15,331 nt of DNA from an uncultured Oscillospiraceae bacterium. Lineage in GTDB: Bacteria > Bacillota > Clostridia > Oscillospirales > Acutalibacteraceae. The position numbers and the translations under genes were made by a program. Below are positions 7,301-13,981 of this stretch, piece after piece. The notes beneath the pieces are model-generated. The model saw only the letters and a program-made list of their open reading frames with translations. It was not told the origin of the DNA and ran no database searches. Within the stretch, counting starts at the first letter, position 1. Every line of letters begins with the position of its first letter. The stretch lies in contig URDW01000035.1 of the NCBI GenBank assembly GCA_900546735.1, positions 1-15,331 on the forward strand. The letters run 5' to 3'.

Positions 7301-10300
7301 TACTGACCATCCGGGTCGTCGCCCTTAGAATCGGCCAGTTCCATGTAGTTGTTCAGGTAATCGGCCACAAGACGGGTGGCATCGCGGTAAGCTTCCCAGG
7401 AATAGTAGGTAATACCTGTTGCATACTTGCCGGCCGTGATGGTGTCGTAATAGGTGCGGATATAGGATTTATCGGTCACATAAACACCGTATTCCATATC
7501 CTGCGCAAGGCGAAGATAACCATCATCTATTTGATCATGTGCTTTCACCTTTGTACGCACATAGAAATTGTAATCAGCTGTGTAACTCTGATCCGACGAA
7601 TAATCTTCGGTAATCTCGTTGCGCACCGCACTTGTATCGGCATAAATCCAAACATTGGCACTATCTGACTGCTGCGGCCAAAGGAATACATTCCCGACAG
7701 CGGGATCATAAGCGTCCTCTACCTGGCCAAAATCGGCTTTGAATGCGTAATTTGGATCCGTTGTGCTACCTTCTTCTGAACCAATCGGATGACTGGAGTC
7801 GATGCCGTAACTAACGGCAGGATATAAACCGGCCATATATCTGCCGTCGTTCCAGTTGAACTCTTTGCTAAAAGAAGGCCAATCACGGGTTTGATTTCTA
7901 GCAGACGGTGCAGAGATATTGGCATAATACAGAGGAATCGAAATTTCATCTGCCGTAATATAATCGGCTATGCTGGAAACACTGGGCGATGAAATATCAA
8001 TAAAGTAATTGGCGCGAGGACCGGCAGCCAGATGATAATTCCGGTCCCCAAAATCCTCATCATTTTCAGTTTTTTCATAGGAAGCAACAATATCTGCGCC
8101 AGAAACTGTGTTACGATAATTATCTTCAAAACGAAGTACGGAGTTGGTTACAAACATGGTGTCACCGCCATCATCGTGCAATATTGGTGTAGTTTCACCA
8201 TGGTAATAACCGAAAGAACCCAAATCACCCGGGGCATACTGCGGTGATTTGCCAAACAGCGTTGGATTATACCACATATAAATACCTTTAGCGGCAAAAG
8301 TTTTGGTATAATAATCCTCGGCAATTGTGGAATTACGAATATTTAAAACATCACTATAACCCGGATAGTAGGAATTGCTTACATAAGAACCCTCAGCACG
8401 AGTGAACACTGCATTTTGATAATGAATATTATATACACCAATGTTATACTTACTGTCATAAACAGCTGCTGAAAGGTTGGCAGGTACCGGCTGCTGATAA
8501 ACATGACTGTAAACACGCTCGGAGAACCCAGCCTTCGTGGTATCATCATGATAAGTGACCATTAAAGTAATGTCGCCTTTATCATTCGTCATGCCGTAGT
8601 TGATACCATCAGCATCTGTAGCATTGCGGCCATAATAGGTGCTATCTAAGAAGCCAGTCAAAATGTAGAGTTTTTTGCCCTGGTTATCTGCCTCTTGCGC
8701 TTTGGCAGAAAGCATGTCTACCAGCTGGGCAACAGAATCAGAATTCTCGTCGCCATCATATACCGGTTGGCCATCTGTATTTTCGGTGTTATCGATCCAA
8801 TCACGGTAACCAAATACATCGTCAATGATATTTTTATAATCATTGTAAGACGCGGTGTTCGGATCGGTCACCGGAACGGGGTGGAGCTGAATGCCGTTAT
8901 CTGCACCTTCCGGATCGTGTTCAAAATCTACAACACTATCGATCGTATATGTATTATCGATCATCAGGTAGGTGGAGTAGTCGATATTGGCAAATTTGAG
9001 CGCCGTGATATAGTTACCGTACTTCAGACCCAGCTGACCGTTGGCAACAGCGTTCAGCGCTAAAGCACCGCCAGTGTAAATAGCCGAAGAAACACTCAGG
9101 CCGGCATCGGCATTGTTTTCATTGGCCGGTTCGTAATTGTCGTAACGCGCGCCCCAAATGGTCTGGTTGCCGTTGACCAGCGTAAAGGTCATGGTCTGGT
9201 CGCCATTGAACAGCTTGGAAATACCGTTGGTATCTTCTACCGTCTGCATCAGGAAAGCGCCCTCATACTGCTTGCCGTTGCTATCTGTAATCACAACACC
9301 ATTGTGATACGACTTGCCGTTTACTGTGATCGTCTTAAATTCCCAGGTGCCGGAAATAGCGCCGGAAACCAGGTGGCCGTCGGTGAGCGTAAGGCCGGTG
9401 ACACTCTGTTTGGAAGTAGAGGTCTCGGTTCCGGTCATCGTTACATAGTACTGGCCAACAACATTATTTGCGATATCATATGTACTGCTAAACGCATTAT
9501 CATAAAGCGTATCATCACCATCAGTGTACTCAAACGGTGTGACTAGGCTGTAGTCCGGCGTATTCAGCAGGATATGGCTGCGCATTTCAACAGGCAGTGC
9601 ACTGCCATCCTCTGCAGTAACGGCCGTACCGTTATTGTTGTTATAACGCACCTGATAGTTATAGAAAGTCAGGCCGTTGGCATTGTCCTTATCCGCCCAA
9701 ACAGACGAAGCACCGGCAGAGGTGTAATACTGGCTAGATGTATAAGGTGCAGTGCCAGGTATGGCGTAGTCACCCATCAACTTCAGACCAGTGGCCGTTG
9801 TGCCGGACTTCAGCAGTGTATTGTCCGCATTGGCAACAGCCGAATTTTCTGCCATGTCGCTAAAGTTCCAGCCGGTGACAGACGTATCAGGTACCGTGTA
9901 AGTGCTGCCAACATAGGAACGGACATTGTAGCCGTCGCCGTTATCCGGGCCGCCGTAAGTAACCTGCAGGTACAGTTTGCCGTTTGCGGCATACAGTTCA
10001 GGCTCTTCACCGGCGCGGTCGACTGAGCTGAGCAATGTGTCGGTATCGCCGCCCTCGGTGGTATGGGCGATCAGCTGGCCGAAGTACGGGTCAAAACGGT
10101 GTGTGTTGGCTTCGGCCGTGTCGTAGACTTCATCAGGCAGGTAATGATTACTGCTGTTGCGCTTGTCATCAGCAGACTCACCAGAGCAAGCGTTGTTCCA
10201 GTTATTACCCGACCAGGTAAAGTCGATCGAACCGTCCGTGTTCAGCTTGTGCAGCCAGATGCCGCCGTTGCGGTAGCCATAGGCCATGTAGTATTCATCG

Positions 10301-10980
10301 CCAAGCTGCGCAATAGACGGCGCATAGGCACGCGGCAGTTCCTCGGTAAACCACTGGTAGTTCAGACCAAGAATGTTGCTATAATAATAACAAGTGCCCT
10401 TGCCCCAGTCCTTTACAGCCTGCGGCATTGCATTATTGCCATAGCTTTGGCCGAAGTAGCTTTGCAGCACATCGGTCGCGTCGCCACGGTTAAAGCCGGT
10501 TTCGAGCACTTTCTGAAAGTCGCTGTAGGGGCCTTGAATGTTGTCAGAAGTACCGACCACGATCATGCTGGTGCTGCCTTTCATAATGGAAAGATACAGG
10601 TACCATTTGCCGCCGTCCGTAAACTGGACAACCTCAGGACTGCTTAAATCGGACAGAGCAACCTCCTGCCCCAAATGGCTGTAAAGATCGTTGATCTCAG
10701 CCAAGGCGGCTGTCTGCTTATCCTTGTCACCCAAAAAGCCGAAATCGTCTTCCTTGTTCCAGGTGGCCATATTGCCGGACTGGTACCACTTGCCGTTGTT
10801 GCCAAATGCGTAATAAGTATTACCATCTTGCACAACGGTAGGCGATTCTAGCTGAGCCGGGCTATTGTTCTGGGCAAAGCCGGTTAACGGGAGCATGGTG
10901 AGGCAGCTCAGAACCATCAGCACGGCCAGAACGCAGGCCAGGACTCTTTTGGGAATTCTGGTTAGTTTTGCCTTCGTCAA
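4354..10980 (-). CDS. Giant secreted multidomain protein with degenerate GH43-like N-terminus
   Basis: 2208 residues from a TTG at 10980, with AGGAGG 8 bp upstream; the next Met would destroy the signal peptide (1-37, positive start, hydrophobic 13-34, cleavage near GFAQ). Domains: a GH43-like five-bladed propeller (about 45-485) with blade motifs ESPTVV (45), SSPEVV (113), AYAPSI (218) and EEPELY (325); a GH43 C-terminal beta-sandwich (about 500-612, SGAISGTWEF to QTIWGARYD) as in endo-arabinanases; an unrecognised beta-rich region (613-1150); helical FIVAR-like modules (about 1186-1665); beta-sandwich modules (1735-1830 and on to the end), the last resembling the YSD-ending domains of clostridial surface proteins. 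The aspartates expected at blades I and III read Ser46 and Ala220, while the acid Glu325 is kept, so catalysis is doubtful and glycan binding more likely. No LPxTG, SLH or dockerin is seen. It is probably extracellular, and has its own promoter. Confidence 0.9.
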   Translation of the reverse strand: MTKAKLTRIPKRVLACVLAVLMVLSCLTMLPLTGFAQNNSPAQLESPTVVQDGNTYYAFGNNGKWYQSGNMATWNKEDDFGFLGDKDKQTAALAEINDLYSHLGQEVALSDLSSPEVVQFTDGGKWYLYLSIMKGSTSMIVVGTSDNIQGPYSDFQKVLETGFNRGDATDVLQSYFGQSYGNNAMPQAVKDWGKGTCYYYSNILGLNYQWFTEELPRAYAPSIAQLGDEYYMAYGYRNGGIWLHKLNTDGSIDFTWSGNNWNNACSGESADDKRNSSNHYLPDEVYDTAEANTHRFDPYFGQLIAHTTEGGDTDTLLSSVDRAGEEPELYAANGKLYLQVTYGGPDNGDGYNVRSYVGSTYTVPDTSVTGWNFSDMAENSAVANADNTLLKSGTTATGLKLMGDYAIPGTAPYTSSQYYTSAGASSVWADKDNANGLTFYNYQVRYNNNNGTAVTAEDGSALPVEMRSHILLNTPDYSLVTPFEYTDGDDTLYDNAFSSTYDIANNVVGQYYVTMTGTETSTSKQSVTGLTLTDGHLVSGAISGTWEFKTITVNGKSYHNGVVITDSNGKQYEGAFLMQTVEDTNGISKLFNGDQTMTFTLVNGNQTIWGARYDNYEPANENNADAGLSVSSAIYTGGALALNAVANGQLGLKYGNYITALKFANIDYSTYLMIDNTYTIDSVVDFEHDPEGADNGIQLHPVPVTDPNTASYNDYKNIIDDVFGYRDWIDNTENTDGQPVYDGDENSDSVAQLVDMLSAKAQEADNQGKKLYILTGFLDSTYYGRNATDADGINYGMTNDKGDITLMVTYHDDTTKAGFSERVYSHVYQQPVPANLSAAVYDSKYNIGVYNIHYQNAVFTRAEGSYVSNSYYPGYSDVLNIRNSTIAEDYYTKTFAAKGIYMWYNPTLFGKSPQYAPGDLGSFGYYHGETTPILHDDGGDTMFVTNSVLRFEDNYRNTVSGADIVASYEKTENDEDFGDRNYHLAAGPRANYFIDISSPSVSSIADYITADEISIPLYYANISAPSARNQTRDWPSFSKEFNWNDGRYMAGLYPAVSYGIDSSHPIGSEEGSTTDPNYAFKADFGQVEDAYDPAVGNVFLWPQQSDSANVWIYADTSAVRNEITEDYSSDQSYTADYNFYVRTKVKAHDQIDDGYLRLAQDMEYGVYVTDKSYIRTYYDTITAGKYATGITYYSWEAYRDATRLVADYLNNYMELADSKGDDPDGQYNADGEYELSKKAVYDSWLVSDGRNWTVDQVLKNENGELEQMLSAHPDEVQDVYCYLLNDAVQRLFLFDYYNEFQEAYSAYKDLTAFYPYTTSSWMSYKQAGGETVVNAEGEPYEGLTLDALAQYALGAFDNPEITPADPNSTDPSIYNPMNPDGEYDNNSWKIINDDFFMDKYGVTAKQVFEDATNQINEAISRLRLKADYDDLDEQMAVADTKYDNEGQGDRQPLDGSDSEGTLNDKVPALGSSAEGDRSTSIFDIDRSTVNAIAASDAQKQGAGHDRINGEQYTVSSLAAFDKIYDEIWDITGNTTTTATDPKYTDGTSVEGAILSDRTGDEFVDETGRSSDKWYSDKVRDDQQRFANTEEGKEDQNTPSTVQQKINDRVTWVQRALEWLEPVALEDQYQTFDFLIDVISTIDFNAYTPEGQQLLWDKLYELLVEGGVYAVNQQLFSKTSMDENKLDPTDPLTQILYNNGNGENTYYTGWNATNVDAATTELMTLLTELDETQRKTYTVNFTVQYMNIDGTESNSVSQPYTKSYNTPLDLSIEGYDPNSMYAYSWVVKTYTDDGNNTETVSNLRNIGSTYTYNSNNNADITVYVTRGMADPSTDNDVNIVPVVVTTRLNQRNEVAMNLSEEDLGNYSVNVNGDTLSVYNTPDASGDPFAVVTANQLPYHTFNGWRINYKVLGDGTYTLAQLYDAEDEYITISNSYTLEDFTNLVTVNGKNYAGDSAADGYVQFDGYVAIDTATYGADMPGNFYAWLITGTGADTELKIAAYTEKYSCNVPNGGYDFVQVNSDEVDGETVYYIYDAEQGYRQLSSDSQMVDKGNIQELDTNSLYYRLDNHLRDSWSSISEYDATSSKVSLYSHFTAAEDVPEAATVVESGCVAMYVPTGTDAAELNESLQIKGEGVNKFVASSFTSVTSEGQYMMSISFPSAVADTGYAVAMRSFVTYSYMGVNEKGEYGQIYRTVYSDVKLADLTTTAE
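5986..7425 (-). repeat. FIVAR-like helical modules in the giant protein (residues 1186-1665)
   Basis: At least four divergent segments share the pattern of paired helices with a Y-T/S-x-x-(S)W turn typical of FIVAR modules: ITYYSWEAYRDATRLVADYL (about 1190), NDAVQRLFL...YPYTTSSWMSYKQA (about 1285-1327), INEAISRLRLKADYDDLDEQ (about 1415) and DVISTIDFNAYTPEGQQLLW (about 1636). Such modules are usually stalk or spacer elements in surface glycan-active proteins. Low mutual identity makes exact borders uncertain. Confidence 0.5.
9145..10848 (-). other. GH43-like propeller plus GH43 C-terminal domain (residues 45-612)
   Basis: Five recurring blade motifs of the form xP-E/S/T-hydrophobic followed by aromatic strands (NTYYAFG, KWYLYL, EYYMAYG, KLYLQV) mark a GH43-type propeller. 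The following segment SGAISGTWEF...YEGAFLMQ...MTFTLVNGN..IWG matches the C-terminal beta-sandwich of extracellular endo-alpha-1,5-arabinanases. That pairing supports the GH43 assignment even though the catalytic aspartates are not in place. The assignment is from motif recognition only; a profile search would confirm it. Confidence 0.65.
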
Positions 10981-11049
10981 AATAAATACCTCCTATTTTT
11001 TTGTTTGCGCATAGCATAGGCATAGATACACCTATATTTATACGTTTAC

Positions 11050-11078
11050 ATTATAAGCGTTTCTGACAAAAAGCGCAA
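11050..11078 (-). promoter_or_regulatory. Promoter of the giant-protein gene with upstream AT tract
   Basis: On the minus strand, TTGCGC (11073-11078) and TATAAT (11050-11055) are separated by 17 bp. The region just upstream (about 11089-11140) is very A/T-rich, like an UP element. The predicted start near 11043 gives a leader of about 60 nt before the TTG codon. Two direct AAACG repeats (11043-11047 and 11058-11062, minus-strand reading) bracket the -10 box and may be a regulator site. Confidence 0.8.
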
Positions 11079-11261
11079 GGGGTTTGTCCAAATTTTATTC
11101 AAATTAAATTCATATTTTATAACATCAAATTCATTCTTTGGAACATTTATTGTGAAATGTGCATAAATACAGGCTATGAAATCCGCCAAAAATTCTACAC
11201 TGCTTTTGTTAAACGATTCACGGAATGCGGCACACCAAATGCACATTTATGCAAAAACATA

Positions 11262-11288
11262 CGAAAAAGGCTCCGCAACGGGAGCCTT
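11262..11288 (-). terminator. Intrinsic terminator of the WYL regulator gene
   Basis: The 8-bp stem AAGGCTCC (11267-11274) with GGAGCCTT (11281-11288) encloses a 6-nt loop. On the minus strand it is followed by a T run with a second T run slightly further on. It lies 40 bp past the WYL stop codon and separates that transcript from the giant gene's promoter. Confidence 0.85.
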
Positions 11289-11327
11289 CATACTGTTGAA
11301 AAAGCCGGCCGGAGCACGCACCTTTTC

Positions 11328-12317
11328 TCACTCGTATTGCGCGGCGATGGCCGCGGCCTTTTTGCGCACCATTTCGCGTACTTCCGGCGGCGAAGTGACC
11401 TGCACATCTGCGCCGAACTGCATGATCCAGCTGACGAGCCCGTCGGACACGGCGGCATCAAAATGCGTTTCAAAATGGTTGATGTCGAGCGCGGTCAGCG
11501 GCACGGACGAACCGAAGCGGTCCATGATCTCTTCACGCATATCCATTGTACAGCGCAAAGTAATGGTCTTTGTCTCGCCTGAAAACATGTTGAACATTTT
11601 AGACGCATAGTCCGCACGGTCGAAAGCGGTTTTATACTCTGACACCTCTGCAAGCGGGCGCGCGGTCTCGTAAAGCTGCTGGGGCTTTTTGATGCGGTCC
11701 ACGCGCAGGTTCATTAAATTGTCGTACTTTTCGTTATTGCAAACCAGGTAATAATGGTCGTCTTTCCACAACAGCGCATAAGGCGACACGCGCATGATCT
11801 TTTCAGAATAGCTTTTTTTATTGAGGCGGTCGATATTGCGGCGCTTGTATGTAAACTGGACCTTTTTCTTTTCCTGAATCGAACGGTCCAGACAGTCGAT
11901 GATGATATAGATCGACTCGTTTTCGCATTTTGCGGCGGTTTCGCAGTAGACCTGGCTGACCATCTGTTTGGCCTGGTTCTCGCTGAGCAGCCCCTCCAGC
12001 TTTTCGGTGAGCTCGCGCGTTTTGCCGGGCGTGATGAAGCCGGCCGACTGTACCGCGTCGATCAGCAGCCGTACCTCGGGCACCTCAAACGTGCGCGAAG
12101 CCATGAAAAAGCCTTTTTTCGGCGTGCGCACCGAAACGATGTCGTACCCGATCTGGCGCAGCGCCTCCATATCTGAATAAATGGACTTGCGCTCTGCCTG
12201 AACGCCCTTTTCGGCGAGCAGTTCCAGCAGGCGGCGGGAAGAAAGCGGGTGCTCTTCGTCGCTGTAGCGCTTTAAAAACTCCAATATATACAAAGTTTTC
12301 AGTTTTGCCGGCTGCAT
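11328..12317 (-). CDS. WYL-domain transcriptional regulator with N-terminal HTH
   Basis: 329 residues from the ATG at 12317, chosen because AGGAG lies 8 bp upstream; a TTG at 12341 in the same frame lacks this. The N-terminal winged helix-turn-helix (LKTLYILEFLKRYSDEEHPL, then ERKSIYSDMEALRQIGYDI, HTH_11 type) is followed by a WYL domain around WKDDHYYLVCNNEKYDNLMN and LRVDRI, with the signature in the variant form YYLV, and a C-terminal WCX-like extension. WYL proteins bind nucleic-acid or nucleotide ligands and regulate diverse genes including DNA-damage and defence functions; no such partner is seen here. It is transcribed from its own promoter overlapping the PBP gene end and is followed by a terminator. 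The giant gene directly downstream is a possible but unproven target. Confidence 0.9.
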   Translation of the reverse strand: MQPAKLKTLYILEFLKRYSDEEHPLSSRRLLELLAEKGVQAERKSIYSDMEALRQIGYDIVSVRTPKKGFFMASRTFEVPEVRLLIDAVQSAGFITPGKTRELTEKLEGLLSENQAKQMVSQVYCETAAKCENESIYIIIDCLDRSIQEKKKVQFTYKRRNIDRLNKKSYSEKIMRVSPYALLWKDDHYYLVCNNEKYDNLMNLRVDRIKKPQQLYETARPLAEVSEYKTAFDRADYASKMFNMFSGETKTITLRCTMDMREEIMDRFGSSVPLTALDINHFETHFDAAVSDGLVSWIMQFGADVQVTSPPEVREMVRKKAAAIAAQYE

Positions 12318-12359
12318 AAAGACAACTCCTAAATCTGTCAATTTCTGCGGGGTACTTTT

Positions 12360-12388
12360 ATTTTACTAATCTGCGGCCAGTTTGTCAA
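12360..12388 (-). promoter_or_regulatory. Promoter of the WYL regulator inside the PBP gene end
   Basis: On the minus strand, TTGACA (12383-12388) and TAAAAT (12360-12365) have a 17-bp spacer that includes the PBP stop codon (12366-12368). The predicted start near 12353 leaves a leader of about 36 nt before the ATG at 12317. Confidence 0.8.
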
Positions 12389-13940
12389 CAATCTGACGAA
12401 ACACCGGGCCGCAGTCTCCCCCGCCGCTTGTGCCGTCTTCATCCATAATGACAATCGCATATTTCGGGTCGTTTGACGGATAGTAGCCGGCGAACCAGGT
12501 GTGCAGGATCTCGCGGCCGTTTTCATACTGCCCGCTCTGCGCCGTGGAGGTTTTACCCGCCGAAAGGCCGTCGCTGCTCTGTGCCGCGCGGCCCGTGCCG
12601 TGTGTAACAACATATTCCAGATAGGACTGCATCGTTTTGGCGGTTGTCTGCGAAAGGATGCGCTTGCCCTGCGGTTCTGCAGAGGCCGGTGTCCTGCGGC
12701 GCGTGCCGTCATCGTCCACATACGCATCTACGATATACGGCTCATAATACAGTCCGCCATTGGCGACTGCGGCCACGACCGACGCAAACATCAGCGGCGT
12801 TGCACTCAGCCGCCCCTGACCGAAGCCCAGCAGCGCCAGGCGGCCGTCTGACGCCAAAAGGCTTTTATCATCGATCACGCCGTTTGAAACTTTCCAGTCA
12901 CCGCCAAGATACGTTTCACCGCCGAAGCCAAATGCATACGCCGTTTGCCAAAGCTTTTCTTCCCCAAGCTTCAGCGCCAGGTTCACAAAATAACAGTTGC
13001 AGGAATTGGCAAGCGCTGTTTTCAGCGTTTCAGCGCCGTGCGCTTTGGTGTTCTGGCAGGCATAATCCGTATCGGCCACGCGGATCTTACCATGGCAGGT
13101 ATAGCGCACATTGTCCATACCATTTTCAAGCGCGCAGCAGGCCACAACGATTTTAAAAACAGAGCCCACCGAATACGCCTGCAGAGCGCGGTTCAAGAAA
13201 TCGTTTTGCGCATCGGCCACATTGGTCAGGTCAATATTCGGCCGGGAACACAAGGCACGCACAGCACCCGAATCCACATCTGTAATTACGACAGCGCCTT
13301 TTTCGATGCGCGATGTATCCATGGCGTTTTCGGCGATCTGCTGTATTTCCCGGTCAACCGTCAGGCCGATACCGCGGTGCGAAGCATAGCTTTCATTGTG
13401 CACCGTACCCGTATCGCCTGCCAGCAGACGGCCTTTTGCATCTACGGCATAATTGACCGACATTTCACTGACCTCTGAAAACAATTCACTGAAATGGGAT
13501 TCCACACCGCCCGTTACACCGGAGATCAGGTGTGCGCAGAGCTGGCGCGTATCGTAATGCACCTTGCATTTTAAAATTTTAATATATTCCAGCCTGACAT
13601 CTTTTTTCTCTGCGTCAATCTCGCGCACGATCGGATAACCGCTTTTGAGTTCCCGGGTGATGTCTGCAATCGCTTCAGCATCAAACAACCGTGTCAGCTC
13701 GGAAAGACATTTTTCATCCGGTTTGATCACGGCAACATACCTGTCAGATGCGTTGGTCAAAAGCGCAGAACGCACATCGTACACCGTCGGGTACCTTTTA
13801 TCGATCAGCAGTGTATAACTATTATAAGAGGATGACACATAAAAATCGTTAGAAAGGCCCACATAGCCGACCCGGCCGATGCAGACAACAATGACCAGCA
13901 AAAAGCAAAGTAAAAACGACAAAGTACGTTGGCAGCGCAA
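12366..13940 (-). CDS. Class B penicillin-binding protein (peptidoglycan transpeptidase)
   Basis: 524 residues, shorter than typical FtsI/SpoVD proteins. An uncleaved membrane anchor (7-26) is followed by a small N-terminal domain in which YPTVYDVRSALLTN (50-63) stands in for the usual RGxIyDRnG segment, then the transpeptidase domain. Its active-site motifs are SVFK (Ser260, Lys263), SCN (313-315) and AGKTSTAQSG (461-470). The last differs from the common KTGT, with Ser at the third position. The enzyme would cross-link peptidoglycan stems outside the membrane and bind beta-lactams. The start is TTG at 13940 with GGGGGTGA (13945-13952) as Shine-Dalgarno; that site is the right arm of a hairpin. 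The neighbours upstream are an MltG-like gene and a U32 gene, so it belongs to a cell-envelope neighbourhood. Whether it serves division, elongation or sporulation is not clear. Confidence 0.92.
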   Translation of the reverse strand: MRCQRTLSFLLCFLLVIVVCIGRVGYVGLSNDFYVSSSYNSYTLLIDKRYPTVYDVRSALLTNASDRYVAVIKPDEKCLSELTRLFDAEAIADITRELKSGYPIVREIDAEKKDVRLEYIKILKCKVHYDTRQLCAHLISGVTGGVESHFSELFSEVSEMSVNYAVDAKGRLLAGDTGTVHNESYASHRGIGLTVDREIQQIAENAMDTSRIEKGAVVITDVDSGAVRALCSRPNIDLTNVADAQNDFLNRALQAYSVGSVFKIVVACCALENGMDNVRYTCHGKIRVADTDYACQNTKAHGAETLKTALANSCNCYFVNLALKLGEEKLWQTAYAFGFGGETYLGGDWKVSNGVIDDKSLLASDGRLALLGFGQGRLSATPLMFASVVAAVANGGLYYEPYIVDAYVDDDGTRRRTPASAEPQGKRILSQTTAKTMQSYLEYVVTHGTGRAAQSSDGLSAGKTSTAQSGQYENGREILHTWFAGYYPSNDPKYAIVIMDEDGTSGGGDCGPVFRQIVDKLAAD

Positions 13941-13977
13941 AAAATCACCCCCAAGGCTATTATGGCCGCGGGGGTGA
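13939..13977 (-). terminator. Hairpin combining terminator and PBP ribosome binding site
   Basis: On the minus strand, TCACCCCC (13970-13977) pairs perfectly with GGGGGTGA (13945-13952); an inner GGC/GCC pair can extend it, and a run of six T follows at 13939-13944. This is intrinsic terminator geometry 4 bp after the U32 stop. The same right arm is the PBP Shine-Dalgarno, and the T run enters the TTG start codon. It could limit read-through, limit PBP translation, or both. Confidence 0.7.
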
Positions 13978-13981
13978 AAAT

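Larger units (their letters stand above)
10981..11327. other. 347-bp intergenic region between giant gene and WYL regulator
   Basis: It holds the giant gene's Shine-Dalgarno (10989-10994), leader and promoter, an AT-rich tract, and the terminator of the WYL gene near its right end. No convincing small gene is seen: open frames crossing it lack ribosome binding sites and run into neighbouring genes antisense. A short inverted repeat, TGCATAAAT (11160-11168) with ATTTATGCA (11245-11253), is noted but unexplained. Confidence 0.8.

Noticed and set aside
11160..11253. 9-bp inverted repeat TGCATAAAT / ATTTATGCA with a 76-bp gap
   Set aside because: Short, AT-rich and widely spaced, not placed at a promoter; easily explained by chance.
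11157..11610. Plus-strand frames of about 140 codons spanning the WYL terminator and gene end
   Set aside because: No ribosome binding site, they cross an intrinsic terminator stem and are antisense to the WYL frame; translations show no motif.
12945..13478. 177-codon plus-strand frame inside the PBP gene
   Set aside because: Antisense shadow of the PBP frame, which carries SVFK, SCN and KTS motifs.
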